A stretch of DNA of 64,000 nucleotides, from assembly GCF_964204645.1 (NCBI RefSeq), contig NC_134026.1:1550001-1614000 (forward strand), in the 5' to 3' direction. Positions 14,356 to 27,655 of this stretch are shown one piece after another. How positions within the stretch are numbered: position 1 is the first letter of the stretch; each line of letters begins with the position of its first letter. A program made the translations under genes and the position numbers. This DNA comes from Tubulanus polymorphus. Taxonomy: Eukaryota > Nemertea > Palaeonemertea > Tubulaniformes > Tubulanidae. Under the pieces are notes generated by a model. That model was not told where the DNA came from, searched no databases, and worked only from the letters and a program-made list of their open reading frames with translations.

Positions 14356-15031
14356 TGTCGTTTATCCTTTCAGTAACTTCGCTAGTAACGTACTGCCAAT
14401 GAGCACTTGAGTTCACCCAATTATGTTTTCTGCTGGGATCCTAGAAAAGAACCGACGCACAACTGACTTCCTAATGTTCATGCGCGACAGAAGTTATTCG
14501 CCACTTCATTCCGATAACGGGCCGTGTCTGTCAAACATGGACTAGGCCTTGCCTATACAATACGCCTTTTCTATAGTTTTTGGTTGAAATAAACGGAAAC
14601 TAATCTGAACATTTAATACGAAAAATTCTTTGATATGTACATAACTGATGTACTGACGTGTAGGAATATACACACTGCTTTCCTGGAATTAGAGTGGAGA
14701 CCCAGAAATACCAGTGGCGGCTGTTTTAAATTCTGTAAACCATCAGCAACACTTGCCGGTTGGTGTTGCATTTACAAACGGGGTTACAAAAGGACGCGCT
14801 TTTTTATTGAATATTCTAATCTGTATGAATATTCAAATTAATGCGCCATGTGCTATATTGAATATTCAAATTAGAGAACTCAGGATGAAAGGGGCCGGTG
14901 GCGCACTTTGCTTTGTAAATGGAGTGGAAATACCAACAATGAAGACTGTTTTGGTATCTCTAGATTATTTTTCAAAGCTCCCTTCTCAGTACGTTCCCAT
15001 CATCAGTACGTGAGTACACACGATCAAAATC
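14356..15031. promoter_or_regulatory. Head-to-head interval, peroxidasin/EFCAB9
   Basis: The start codons of peroxidasin (-) and EFCAB9 (+) face away from each other across 676 bp, so promoters and 5' UTRs of both should lie here. Short open frames around 14635-15013 do not resemble any family and are not conserved-looking. ATTCAAATTA-type repeats occur at 14815-14875. No specific promoter element was identified. Confidence 0.4.
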
Positions 15032-18000
15032 ATGAAGGTGACATCGGCTTTATTGCAAAATCTGCACCTGGACAAAAGTTACAGTTTGTTGACAGCGAAG
15101 AACATTCAAATTTTGATGAAAATGTTTAATCTATTGGATATTCATCACACTCAATCCATGAACGGTAATGTTGAAAACCAAGTGTATGCCTAATGTTAGC
15201 CTTACAGAGGATAAGACCCATGATGAACTTTTTTGTTTCATTATAGATGTCCAGTTTTGGATTTGGATGAAACATTTAGTCGACCTGAACAAGAAACAAA
15301 TCTACAAGGTTTTCGACCAGTTTGATATTGATGGCTCGGGTGAAATTGACTTTGATGAATTTTACCTTCTGAATACGATTCTCATATCAATTCAGGTAGG
15401 CTATATAGGCTCTTATGATAATATCAGTCACTGGTAATCACTGGGACGAGAAATGTGTGAATATTTCTGTATGAAAATCCGCTTAGTACTGTAACCATTG
15501 ACTTCAAAAATGCTTTAGGCTGCGGGTCCTTATCTTCCCTAAACTGAGACTCCGCTTGCCTCGGAAATGTACTTCAAGATTCTATTCTATTTTCATTTTC
15601 AAATAAAAATCCACCGATTTGCTTAGAGTATAGGACTTCCGTTAACCTTAGACGGGGGGATTATAGCACCCGCCTTGAACCTAGGTTTGGGTTCAGCATT
15701 TTGGCTTTGAAATGAAAATACATGTATTTTTATTTCTATTTCTCGTAACGAGGAACTGCCTTTCCGTTGATTATCCTAATTTAGCTACGGGCCTGTCTAT
15801 TTATGTAGTTGAATGATGAACTGATGATATTTTGACCTGTGTTTTCCTGTATTGATAGCTATTTTCCAACCTGTTCACATGTTTTACTATATGCAATGGA
15901 TTCTTGTACAACGAATGTCTACATTTGATTAAGTTACATTTGTATTTTACAAACTTTCACCAATTGTGAGTACAATGCGTTAGATTTCTGAGAATTGATT
16001 TTTCATCAGACGCGGACAATGAATCTTAACAGAGAATGAAGCTGTAATAACGAGTTCAATGATTTCTTTGTATTAAAGTTAAATTAATATTTCAATCCCC
16101 GAGAAGACCCAGGTCAGTTCCAGTACTTTCTGAGACTGTCAGATCACTTTCAGACAGCCAGTACACTCTCAGTCAATAGGTCGAAGACACATCAGACAGT
16201 CAGCATTTGTGGGCCTCGTGAATCATGAATTCTACCCAGATTCAAATTGGTCGAACTTATAGCAGTAACATAGTCATCATGTCTGTGGTGAACAGATCTG
16301 GAATCTACCGTACCGTATCACTGGTCATTGTGCCTGTTATGTTCCTGTTAGGAGCCTTCGGAAATTCAGCTACTTTCCTGATAATGATAAGTCACAGATT
16401 CCGCAGTTTATCTTACGCTAACTATCTGATCGTTTTATCTGCAAGTGATTTTATGTACTGTATCAATTTTACTCTGATGCCGGTTTTACAGTTTGTTCTC
16501 TTGCACGTTGAAAATGGTGCAATATTCATGTTAAATTCACAGATCAGCTGTCAAATCTATGAATTTGTAATGATACTTGCATGCAGCAATAGTTCATGGT
16601 TAATAGTAGCAATATCTCTAGAACGTGCGGCAGTTGTGCTCTTCCCGTTCACATCTCGTTTGATATGTACACCGAGATTCGCTAGATTTGCCACAATAAT
16701 GATTACTGCAGTGAATTTACTAGTTCTATACCTCACACCTGTTTTGTCGATGCATTTTACCGACCAGTTTTTGGGATGTTACTGGGAATTATTTGAGCAA
16801 ATAACATATTTCTCTCTGATTGTTATATATGTTAACATTCTACCTTTAACTTTGATTATTACATCAAATTCGGCAATAATATCTCAGTTATTCAGAGGTT
16901 CAAAAATGGTTTTATCTGATCAGAAAACTACAAAATCAAAACGTACTACAATAATGCTTGTAACAGTTTCACTCGCATTTGCAATATTTACACTTCCATC
17001 CACTATTGTTGTATATTTACCAGTCTCACCGGAACAGAGAGAATTTCTATTGGACATTTTCACACAATTCCATGTTTCTAACTATGTGGTAAATTTCTAC
17101 ATATATCTCTTACTGGGACGAGAAATTCGTGAATATTTCTGTATGAAAATCCGCTGTAGAAATTCACTCAAATAATTCAAGTTTGAGTTTGATTCGTTCT
17201 TACGGATGATTGTTCTCTCAATATGACCTTTTTCGGTGGAAAATTGTCCTTTGGTTAAACAAATAGATACCTTTTGCTGCTCCTTTCTGCTGAGCTTTAA
17301 TGTACCCGGTCGGCCGCCTATCTACCCTGTACAGTATTATTTTTTAATCATGTTTAGGCTAAACCATAACAGGCCGGCAGAAATGAAATGATTACACATT
17401 TTATTGCCGTTTGATATTTCTTTAGCCTTAATTAGTATCAATAAAGAAGTTTCCAGTTTCGCTACAAAGCTCGAATTCATCAAAGCACTCAAAGTCCATT
17501 TTCAACCATACGAAAAAAAAGGTAATATATAACCATCAGAAGCAATATCAGTAATTACAAACCAGTATAAAATCTTATTTTTGCGATTTCTTTTCACAAA
17601 TCTCAATGTTCAGTGAAATGGCGGTGCGCAGTGGGAGACCCGTTTTGCGCGTAATCTCAAACTCGAGCGGGTACAGATCAGTCGTCAGGAAAGATATTCA
17701 AAATATTTTAACGCAGGCTTAAACTGCAAATAACCCTCTTTAACCTTTGTGAAAATAGGAAATATGGCTTCAAGAGATACTTAGATATTTCAAAATTAAT
17801 AGATATTGCGGTTTCTTTTACGCGCGGTTAAGATATGCGGTCCTTGGTTTCATCCACATCGTCACTGTTCTCAATTGTTGCGTTCAAAAATTGCAAGAAT
17901 CGCCAGCAAATATCTGCATTTCATTTCCTTTAAAATGGTGTATAAATTAAGTTCATCGAGCAAGGGACTGCAGAACTATATGATATTCAATCTAAACTTA

Positions 18001-19156
18001 TGTTTTAAAAATGAGCGCAAATTATCGCAACAATGGGGACCTCGAGGGACCGCCACAAAATGGCGCCTATAAACTGGAAACTTCTTTATTAATAACTTGA
18101 AATTTCCGACAATGGGATTAGAAACTTGTTATAATCAGAGAGGATGATAGCAGTTATTTTTAGTGAATAGAGGTCGCCACGCACCGGATTGGTCGCCACA
18201 CACCCGACTGGTCACCACACACTGGACTGGTCACCACACACTGGACTGGTGCCACACACCCGACTGGTCGCCACACACCCGACTGGTCGCCACACACCCG
18301 ACTGGTCGCCACACACCCGACTGGTCGCCACACACCCGACTGGTCGCCACACACCCGACTGGTCGCCACACACCGGACTGGTCGCCATACACCCGATTGG
18401 TCGCCACACACCTGACTGGTCGCCACACACCCGACTGGTCGCCATACAAACTCATGAACTCGAGCTCAGTGGTCTAGTGGTTGGCAAACTTGGCTATCTT
18501 CTCGTATGCCCCGGGTTTTTTAATAGTCCAACATTTCGTCATCTTTTTAAAAGAAGGTTTATTATACGGGTCTATAATCAGCGGTTATAGTTCTAGAATG
18601 AAGCCACACTCTACGTCGAACAAACTAACTGAGCAGATCATAATCATAGATGCCAGATTCACTTTTTCCACAGGACAAACAAGAGAAACAGTTTATATAC
18701 CGTCACTCTAGAACGGTTTTCGATCTGATGGACGAAGATGGTTCGAATACTATTTCTGCCGATGAATTCGAAAATTTGGGTTTCCTATTTAACGTGGCTG
18801 GTGATCCTGTTAAAGATATCTTCGGCGAGTTTGACGTATCCGGAGATCAGGTAAGTCATACCATCAGAAAATCTCCAATTTTATGAGAATAAATTGTTTT
18901 AGTTATTTTGTCGCGTTCGTCTCAGGAATTGGATTATAAGGAATTTAAGATGTTCGCCATGGCGTGCATTGACCGTCACAGCGATCTGGAGAGACGTAAA
19001 GCTACGAAACTCGAGGAGAAACGACGAAAACGTTTGTTAAAAGAGAAAAAGCATCTTCTGAGCGAAGCAAAGAAACGAAGGGATTTATTGTTTGCCGTCA
19101 TGAATAAAATAGAACCGGGAAGCGCCGACCAGTCTAATGAAACTGAATCAACCTGA
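15032..19156 (+). CDS. EFCAB9: EFCAB9, EF-hand Ca2+ sensor of the CatSper channel
   Basis: Exons 15032-15164, 15247-15395, 18674-18850 and 18926-19156 encode 229 aa in frame. In mammals EFCAB9 sits on the sperm flagellar CatSper channel with CATSPERZ and couples pH and Ca2+ to gating. The diagnostic match is QFIYRHSRTVFDLMDEDG, against QFMYRHSRPVFDLLDLKG of the human protein, together with GEIDFDEFYLL and an N-terminal half of the same length. Three EF-hand loops are seen at about 71-82, 113-124 and 147-158. All three keep acidic residues at positions 1 and 12 and look more canonical than their mammalian counterparts. A basic, probably helical tail follows (about 175-215), rich in Lys/Arg/Glu, and makes the protein about 30 aa longer than human. 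The 3.3-kb second intron holds a GPCR gene and a minisatellite. The first ATG of exon 1 was chosen because it aligns with the family start. Confidence 0.87.
15440..15483 (+). pseudogene. Duplicated fragment of the GPCR 3' end
   Basis: This 44-nt stretch matches 17112-17155, the last transmembrane/helix-8 codons of the nested GPCR, at 42 of 44 positions. The rest of the GPCR is not recognisable around it. It looks like the relic of a second copy, or a small local duplication, 1.7 kb upstream of the intact gene. Confidence 0.7.
16225..17175 (+). CDS. Intronless class A GPCR, peptide-receptor-like, nested in EFCAB9 intron 2
   Basis: A single uninterrupted 316-aa frame with seven hydrophobic segments. 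TM1 carries GAFGN (N1.50), TM2 SASDF (D2.50), TM3 a disulfide Cys in ISCQIYEF and an LERAAVVLFPF motif in place of D/E-R-Y, ECL2 the partner Cys in FLGCYW, TM5 ILPLTL (P5.50) and TM6 FTLPST (the CWxP Trp is absent). TM7 has VNFYIY in place of NPxxY, followed by helix 8 GREIREYF. Replacement of the TM7 Pro by Phe and the N-x-x-Y spacing recall protostome neuropeptide receptors of the FMRFamide-receptor type, but the ligand cannot be named. The first ATG gives an N-tail with two N-x-S/T sites; a second Met at codon 19 is a possible alternative start. It lies on the same strand as its host gene. Single-exon structure suggests retroposition or an intronless receptor expansion. Confidence 0.85.
   Translation: MNSTQIQIGRTYSSNIVIMSVVNRSGIYRTVSLVIVPVMFLLGAFGNSATFLIMISHRFRSLSYANYLIVLSASDFMYCINFTLMPVLQFVLLHVENGAIFMLNSQISCQIYEFVMILACSNSSWLIVAISLERAAVVLFPFTSRLICTPRFARFATIMITAVNLLVLYLTPVLSMHFTDQFLGCYWELFEQITYFSLIVIYVNILPLTLIITSNSAIISQLFRGSKMVLSDQKTTKSKRTTIMLVTVSLAFAIFTLPSTIVVYLPVSPEQREFLLDIFTQFHVSNYVVNFYIYLLLGREIREYFCMKIRCRNSLK
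18177..18446. repeat. 19-bp minisatellite (about 14 copies)
   Basis: A tandem array of the unit CCGACTGGTCGCCACACAC with a few substitutions. It lies in EFCAB9 intron 2, about 230 bp before exon 3. Because 19 is not a multiple of 3, three units form a 19-codon superrepeat and several frames stay open on both strands. These open frames are a by-product of the repeat, not evidence of coding. Confidence 0.95.
18456..18528 (+). repeat. tRNA-derived SINE head, degraded
   Basis: GAGCTCAGTGGTCTAGTGG near 18460 reads like a tRNA 5' half with an A box. About 45 nt further, CCCCGGGTTTTTTAATAGTCC looks like a decayed B box. It directly abuts the end of the 19-bp minisatellite. No target-site duplication was seen. 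Confidence 0.4.
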
Positions 19157-19766
19157 ATCCGGGGGTTACGTAAATTGATGCTCTCCTCAAAAATGATTGA
19201 AATGCGATAGAAAAACATATTTGTAAATTGATTAATTTATTTCGTTAACAAATGCAGTTTTCAGAACAAGTAATTCACGAATGATTTCATAACATTCTTC
19301 ATTCCCGCGCACGATATATTCTACATTCATACAGCGTTTAATATAACTAACTCAAAAGTTACATAAAAAGTACAGAACTAGAACGGGTTCAACATTTGTA
19401 TTTAATCTGGTTCATTTTCAACTATACGTATTATCTTTAAACTCCCCTCACTGACTCCACTCGCATCACTTAAATAATAATTCAACTCTCGCAACATTTT
19501 ATTATATCAATTGTTTCATTTTTTATGATCACTCTAGCACCAAAACTATGAAACTGGCCTTAGAGAAACTGAATGTAGATTCAACTTCATTTCAATTATA
19601 CTCTTCAAGTTAATGATGAAAACAAACTGAAAGATGAACACTTGCATTTGCAAACAGATTTAAAATCAAAGGAAGACACAAGAAACATAAATTCAGTCAC
19701 CTATCTCAACATTAAAGACATCACAGAAAATTTGAGGAAATATGAAAAAAAAAAAAAAATAAATTC
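19157..19766. other. Tail-to-tail spacer, EFCAB9/RNF4
   Basis: It contains the 3' UTRs of both convergent genes. TTTATT at 19497-19502 (AATAAA on minus) may end RNF4. On the plus strand about 19610-19745 reads as an uninterrupted hydrophilic, coiled-coil-like peptide (NDENKLKDEHLHLQTDLKSK and onward) ending in a run of about 15 A. It may be an old retroposed fragment. Confidence 0.35.
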
Positions 19767-22073
19767 TCATAAGAATAACGGGTGAATTTGCTTCTTATTC
19801 AGTTTTTTACGACACGTCGGGCATCTACGCTGAATATTGATCGCACCATTTATACATTCACTACAGAATACATGCCCGCATACAGTAGACATTAGTGTAC
19901 GTTTTGATGCTCGAATCTACAAGAGAAATAAAAACAAACACACGTCATTGAACGAGAATTTTATCATTAACAACTACAGTCGAAGTCTGTCATAACGCTG
20001 CCATCCTTTCTAATGCCACTACTCGATTAGTGCCAACATTTATCCAGAGAGAACAAATTTGCCTAATGAAACTCAAATTCAGCGGAAATACTACTCTTTA
20101 TAACCCTGCCAAATTCGTTAGAATTGTGCCTAAAATGGTGTTATTAAGGAGTTTTACTTTACAGCAGTCAGAGCAGGGATGGGTCATCATCACAATAAAT
20201 TGGAGAATTTTTCATATATTGGGTTAAAGAGAGTCTACTCTATCATTTACAGTCCAACTTAAATATTTCTAGTCAGGATTTCTCAACAATGAATTCTATA
20301 CTAAATGATCCACTTTAAGCAGGTTACATAATTTTACCTGACGGTAATTATCTAGACACACAGGGCAACTGACAGCTCGACCAGGAGTAAAATCATCTTC
20401 TTCTCGATTTGATTTTTTCGTCGGAGTGATGAAATCAGCCGGGGGTAGGTCGTCAAAAGAATCGTCTGACGATACCGGTGTGTTGATGCGTAAAACCGGG
20501 GAAGCTTAACAGAAAATAAAAACAGATGAGGGAATATGCAACAGTGAAGTACAGCAAACAGGGTTCAGTTTCATGAAAAAAGTTTAAGAGCTAAACGTGA
20601 TTTGTTCATCTCATCGAAAACATGAAGTAACCAGTAGTAAGCAAACCAAAATTTTGAGTCGAACTTTTTCGTGACAGTGGGCCCAGAGAGAAGTATTCAT
20701 CGGTAATATTCCAATGAAAATATTCTTATTTTACCAGTTTTGTTTTAAGAAACAGTTCAATGCGGTTAAATTCGACTGAACTTTCATCATCCATCAACTC
20801 AACTAACCTGAATCTACTACCTGTAATGAAAGAAATGAGAAAAGCAATTAATACAAGGATCATTTGATAATCTGGGCATCTATTTCAGTTAAAAATACAC
20901 TTACAACTGGTGCATTATTATTGTTATTATTATTGAATGGTGAAGTTAGATCTACAATCTCATGCTCTATTTCAACGTCATCCGTTAAGTCAATGCATAA
21001 AGGGTCACCATAATCTGTAAGATAAAACAGGCATCATTGATGTGTGTATGATTGATATTACCAAATATTACATCATACTCATCTATATGTCATTCTATTA
21101 TTCAGACAGGTTTTTGAGATTCATTCAACTATTTCCAGCACTTCCCATTCGGGAGTATTCTCAATGGAGTTTATGACTTGTGTTGTAAGATCAGCGAGAT
21201 ATTGACACATATCCTGACTGAATAGCATATTTTCACCGGGATCTGAACCCAAACACCTCTCGAGTCAAATACCTTATCCACCAAGCCATTCAAACCGATG
21301 ACCCCAGTAATAATTTTCACAAATATTCATTCACACAAGTTGTCTTGAATACTCTTTTTCAAACTATTGATTACCTGGCTCCAGATCTAAGTCAATGACT
21401 TCTGGCAGTCTTACATCTGTTTCCATATCTGTTTCTGTTGTATTTGGCTGTCTAACTGCTGCAGATACAGAAGATTGACTCATTCGACTTCGCCGCCGAT
21501 GACGAGTTTCCTATTCAAAAAAAAAATTAGTAAGGTAAAACAAAAGAATGAATAATGGCTCAAAGACTTGAGATTTTTCTGAATACCACTGGGCTCCGGC
21601 AACAGGTGACCTTTTCGGCCTTACTACGCCTACTAAATGAAACTTTAAACTGTAGTAGTGTAGCAGGTAGTCAGTAACCTGTCTGTGGTTTAGTTTCACA
21701 ATCGGATATTTTCACAAACCACAAAAGTTGGTATAAGCAGACAGGTTACTGACTGACTAAAGGACAGTTGCTGAATCTACACTTACAAGCTACATTTATA
21801 AAACTAAAACTACCATCGATAACGATTTTCATAGTAATGAATAGGTCTATACTAAATGTGCAAAGCTTTTATTCCAGAAACACAGGTCTGTCTAAATAAA
21901 GCGGAATTTGCATTTGGATTTACTGCAGTGTCACTGTCAGTTGACTTGTCAAGACATGTTGACTGTTACATAAACGCGTTTTACAGAGTTAAGACATAAA
22001 AAGTGGAACAAAGAACCTTATCATATATTAGCCAGTAACATATAGATATTACACCGCTCAGACTACGTACCAT
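19767..22073 (-). CDS. RNF4: RNF4, SUMO-targeted RING E3 ubiquitin ligase
   Basis: Exons 5' to 3' on minus: 22071-22073 (the ATG alone), 21375-21510, 20905-21014, 20808-20820, 20338-20504, 19767-19916; 192 aa, close to human RNF4 (190 aa). The enzyme ubiquitinates poly-SUMO-modified proteins in the nucleus. Three SUMO-interaction motifs are visible: VIDLDL (39-44), CIDLTDD (53-59) and EIVDLTS (65-71). A basic MxTRHRRRSR start recalls the human N-terminus. The C-terminal RING reads CPVC (134-137), TVCGHVFCSEC (154-164) and CPTC (175-178), ending HPLFL in place of human HPIYI. One exon is only 13 nt and encodes VVDS plus one base. The first exon is inferred: it ends in ATG immediately before a GTACGT donor, and joining it to exon 2 gives the family-like start; Met11 in exon 2 is the fallback start. 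Every other junction is phase-checked. Confidence 0.9.
21225..21306 (-). repeat. tRNA-derived SINE-like element
   Basis: On the minus strand TGGCTTGGTGGATAAGG matches an A box, and about 25 nt later GGGTTCAGATCCC matches a B box with a flanking stem. It lies in an RNF4 intron. The overall order is that of a tRNA-like head; a full tRNA cloverleaf does not form by eye, so a functional tRNA is unlikely. Confidence 0.5.
21655..21762. mobile_element. Short foldback element, same family as 32529-32884
   Basis: TCAGTAACCTGTCTG near 21669 is answered by CAGACAGGTTACTGA near 21738-21753. The inner sequence (GTTTAGTTTC, ATCGGATATTTTCACAAACC) recurs in the inverted arms of the element beside RAB24. It sits in RNF4 intron 1 and looks like a short nonautonomous inverted-repeat transposon. 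Confidence 0.6.
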
Positions 22074-22266
22074 ACGGTAATCGTTCTAATTAGACTCGGG
22101 ATTTTAAAAACAGTGCAAAATTTCAAAAACCCTTCAACATCTTACTCGCTAGATGGCGTTCTTTGAAAACAGTCTGCTACTTCCGGGTTGAATTTTTTCT
22201 AGTTACCTGCAGTTTTTGATGAAATAAGTGATCCAGCACGGTGGCAGTTCTTGAAAATCGTAGAAA
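22074..22266. promoter_or_regulatory. Bidirectional RNF4/ERCC4 promoter
   Basis: Only 193 bp separate the inferred RNF4 start codon (-) from the ERCC4 start codon (+). ACTTCCGGG at 22179-22187 is an ETS/GABP-type site, and AGATGGCG at 22151-22158 resembles YY1. Both are common in CpG-type bidirectional promoters of housekeeping genes. No TATA box is obvious. Confidence 0.6.
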
Positions 22267-26844
<4,578 letters not shown>

Positions 26845-26883
26845 AGGATTACTCAAAGTTGTATATGCCAAGATCTTCAGGGA

Positions 26884-26889
26884 AATAAA
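26884..26889 (+). terminator. ERCC4 poly(A) signal
   Basis: AATAAA occurs 40 nt after the ERCC4 stop codon, giving a very short 3' UTR. It is the first hexamer after the gene. Confidence 0.6.
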
Positions 26890-27655
26890 CGTATTTTGTA
26901 CATAGACAAGTCTCTCTTTTATGAATTGTAATCAATTTGATCGAGGTCAATAAGCTTTCATTTACATCTCATTTACACATCACAATGTCTTTACGGTACG
27001 ACAAGCTGACACACAGGAAATTACCGTAGCTGCTGGTATTGAAGTTTGCGCTATAGGATCGCAAGAACAAAATTCATGATTCCAAACATAATCAAAATCC
27101 AAAAAGCGTACAAATGAATAGTTTTTAGTAAGTTTTATTCTATACAGACGGATAGCATTTATCCAGTACATGTATGTACATAGATATCATAGCACAAAAG
27201 TTACAACAAATAGCCCAATACAATATGAAACCTACATTTCAATATGCGGTTCATCATACCAGTACAACTGGGGTTATAGATAAATATACATAATTTATTT
27301 ATTAATAATATTGACTAAACATTTGTGATAGTTTCACTGGTAATATATTATACAAGGCTCGGCCACATTTTCAAGGCATTTTGTCGAACAAAATCTTCCA
27401 AATCTTATCAAATAAGCTGTAACACAAAATTGTATCCGTATTTCTTACTATGCCTTAATCGAAACTGTTGGAATATTTGACATTTAAAGCAACACCGTAA
27501 TTGTGGATTCCTCAGATCGTTAAACAGCTTTTACAGAAAGGCAGCAAATATTCTGATAACAGATACTTCTATGGGTCATTCAGTTGTGTCACAGCAGAGG
27601 TTTATAAAACTACCGTATGAAATTATGAGTTGTCGACTAATGAAGTGAAGTTTAT
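26890..27655. other. Tail-to-tail spacer, ERCC4/AP-1 mu
   Basis: No exon is recognisable. It should contain the AP-1 mu 3' UTR. Minus-strand AATAAA hexamers occur around 27295 and directly after its stop codon (the stop is embedded in TAAATAAA). The rest is AT-rich and without visible repeats. Confidence 0.4.

Noticed and set aside
18160-18590. Several overlapping open frames on both strands
   Set aside because: All fall in the 19-bp minisatellite; openness in multiple frames and strands is expected from the repeat.
21225-21306. tRNA gene on minus strand
   Set aside because: A and B boxes are present, but by eye the acceptor and anticodon stems do not pair; a SINE head is more likely.
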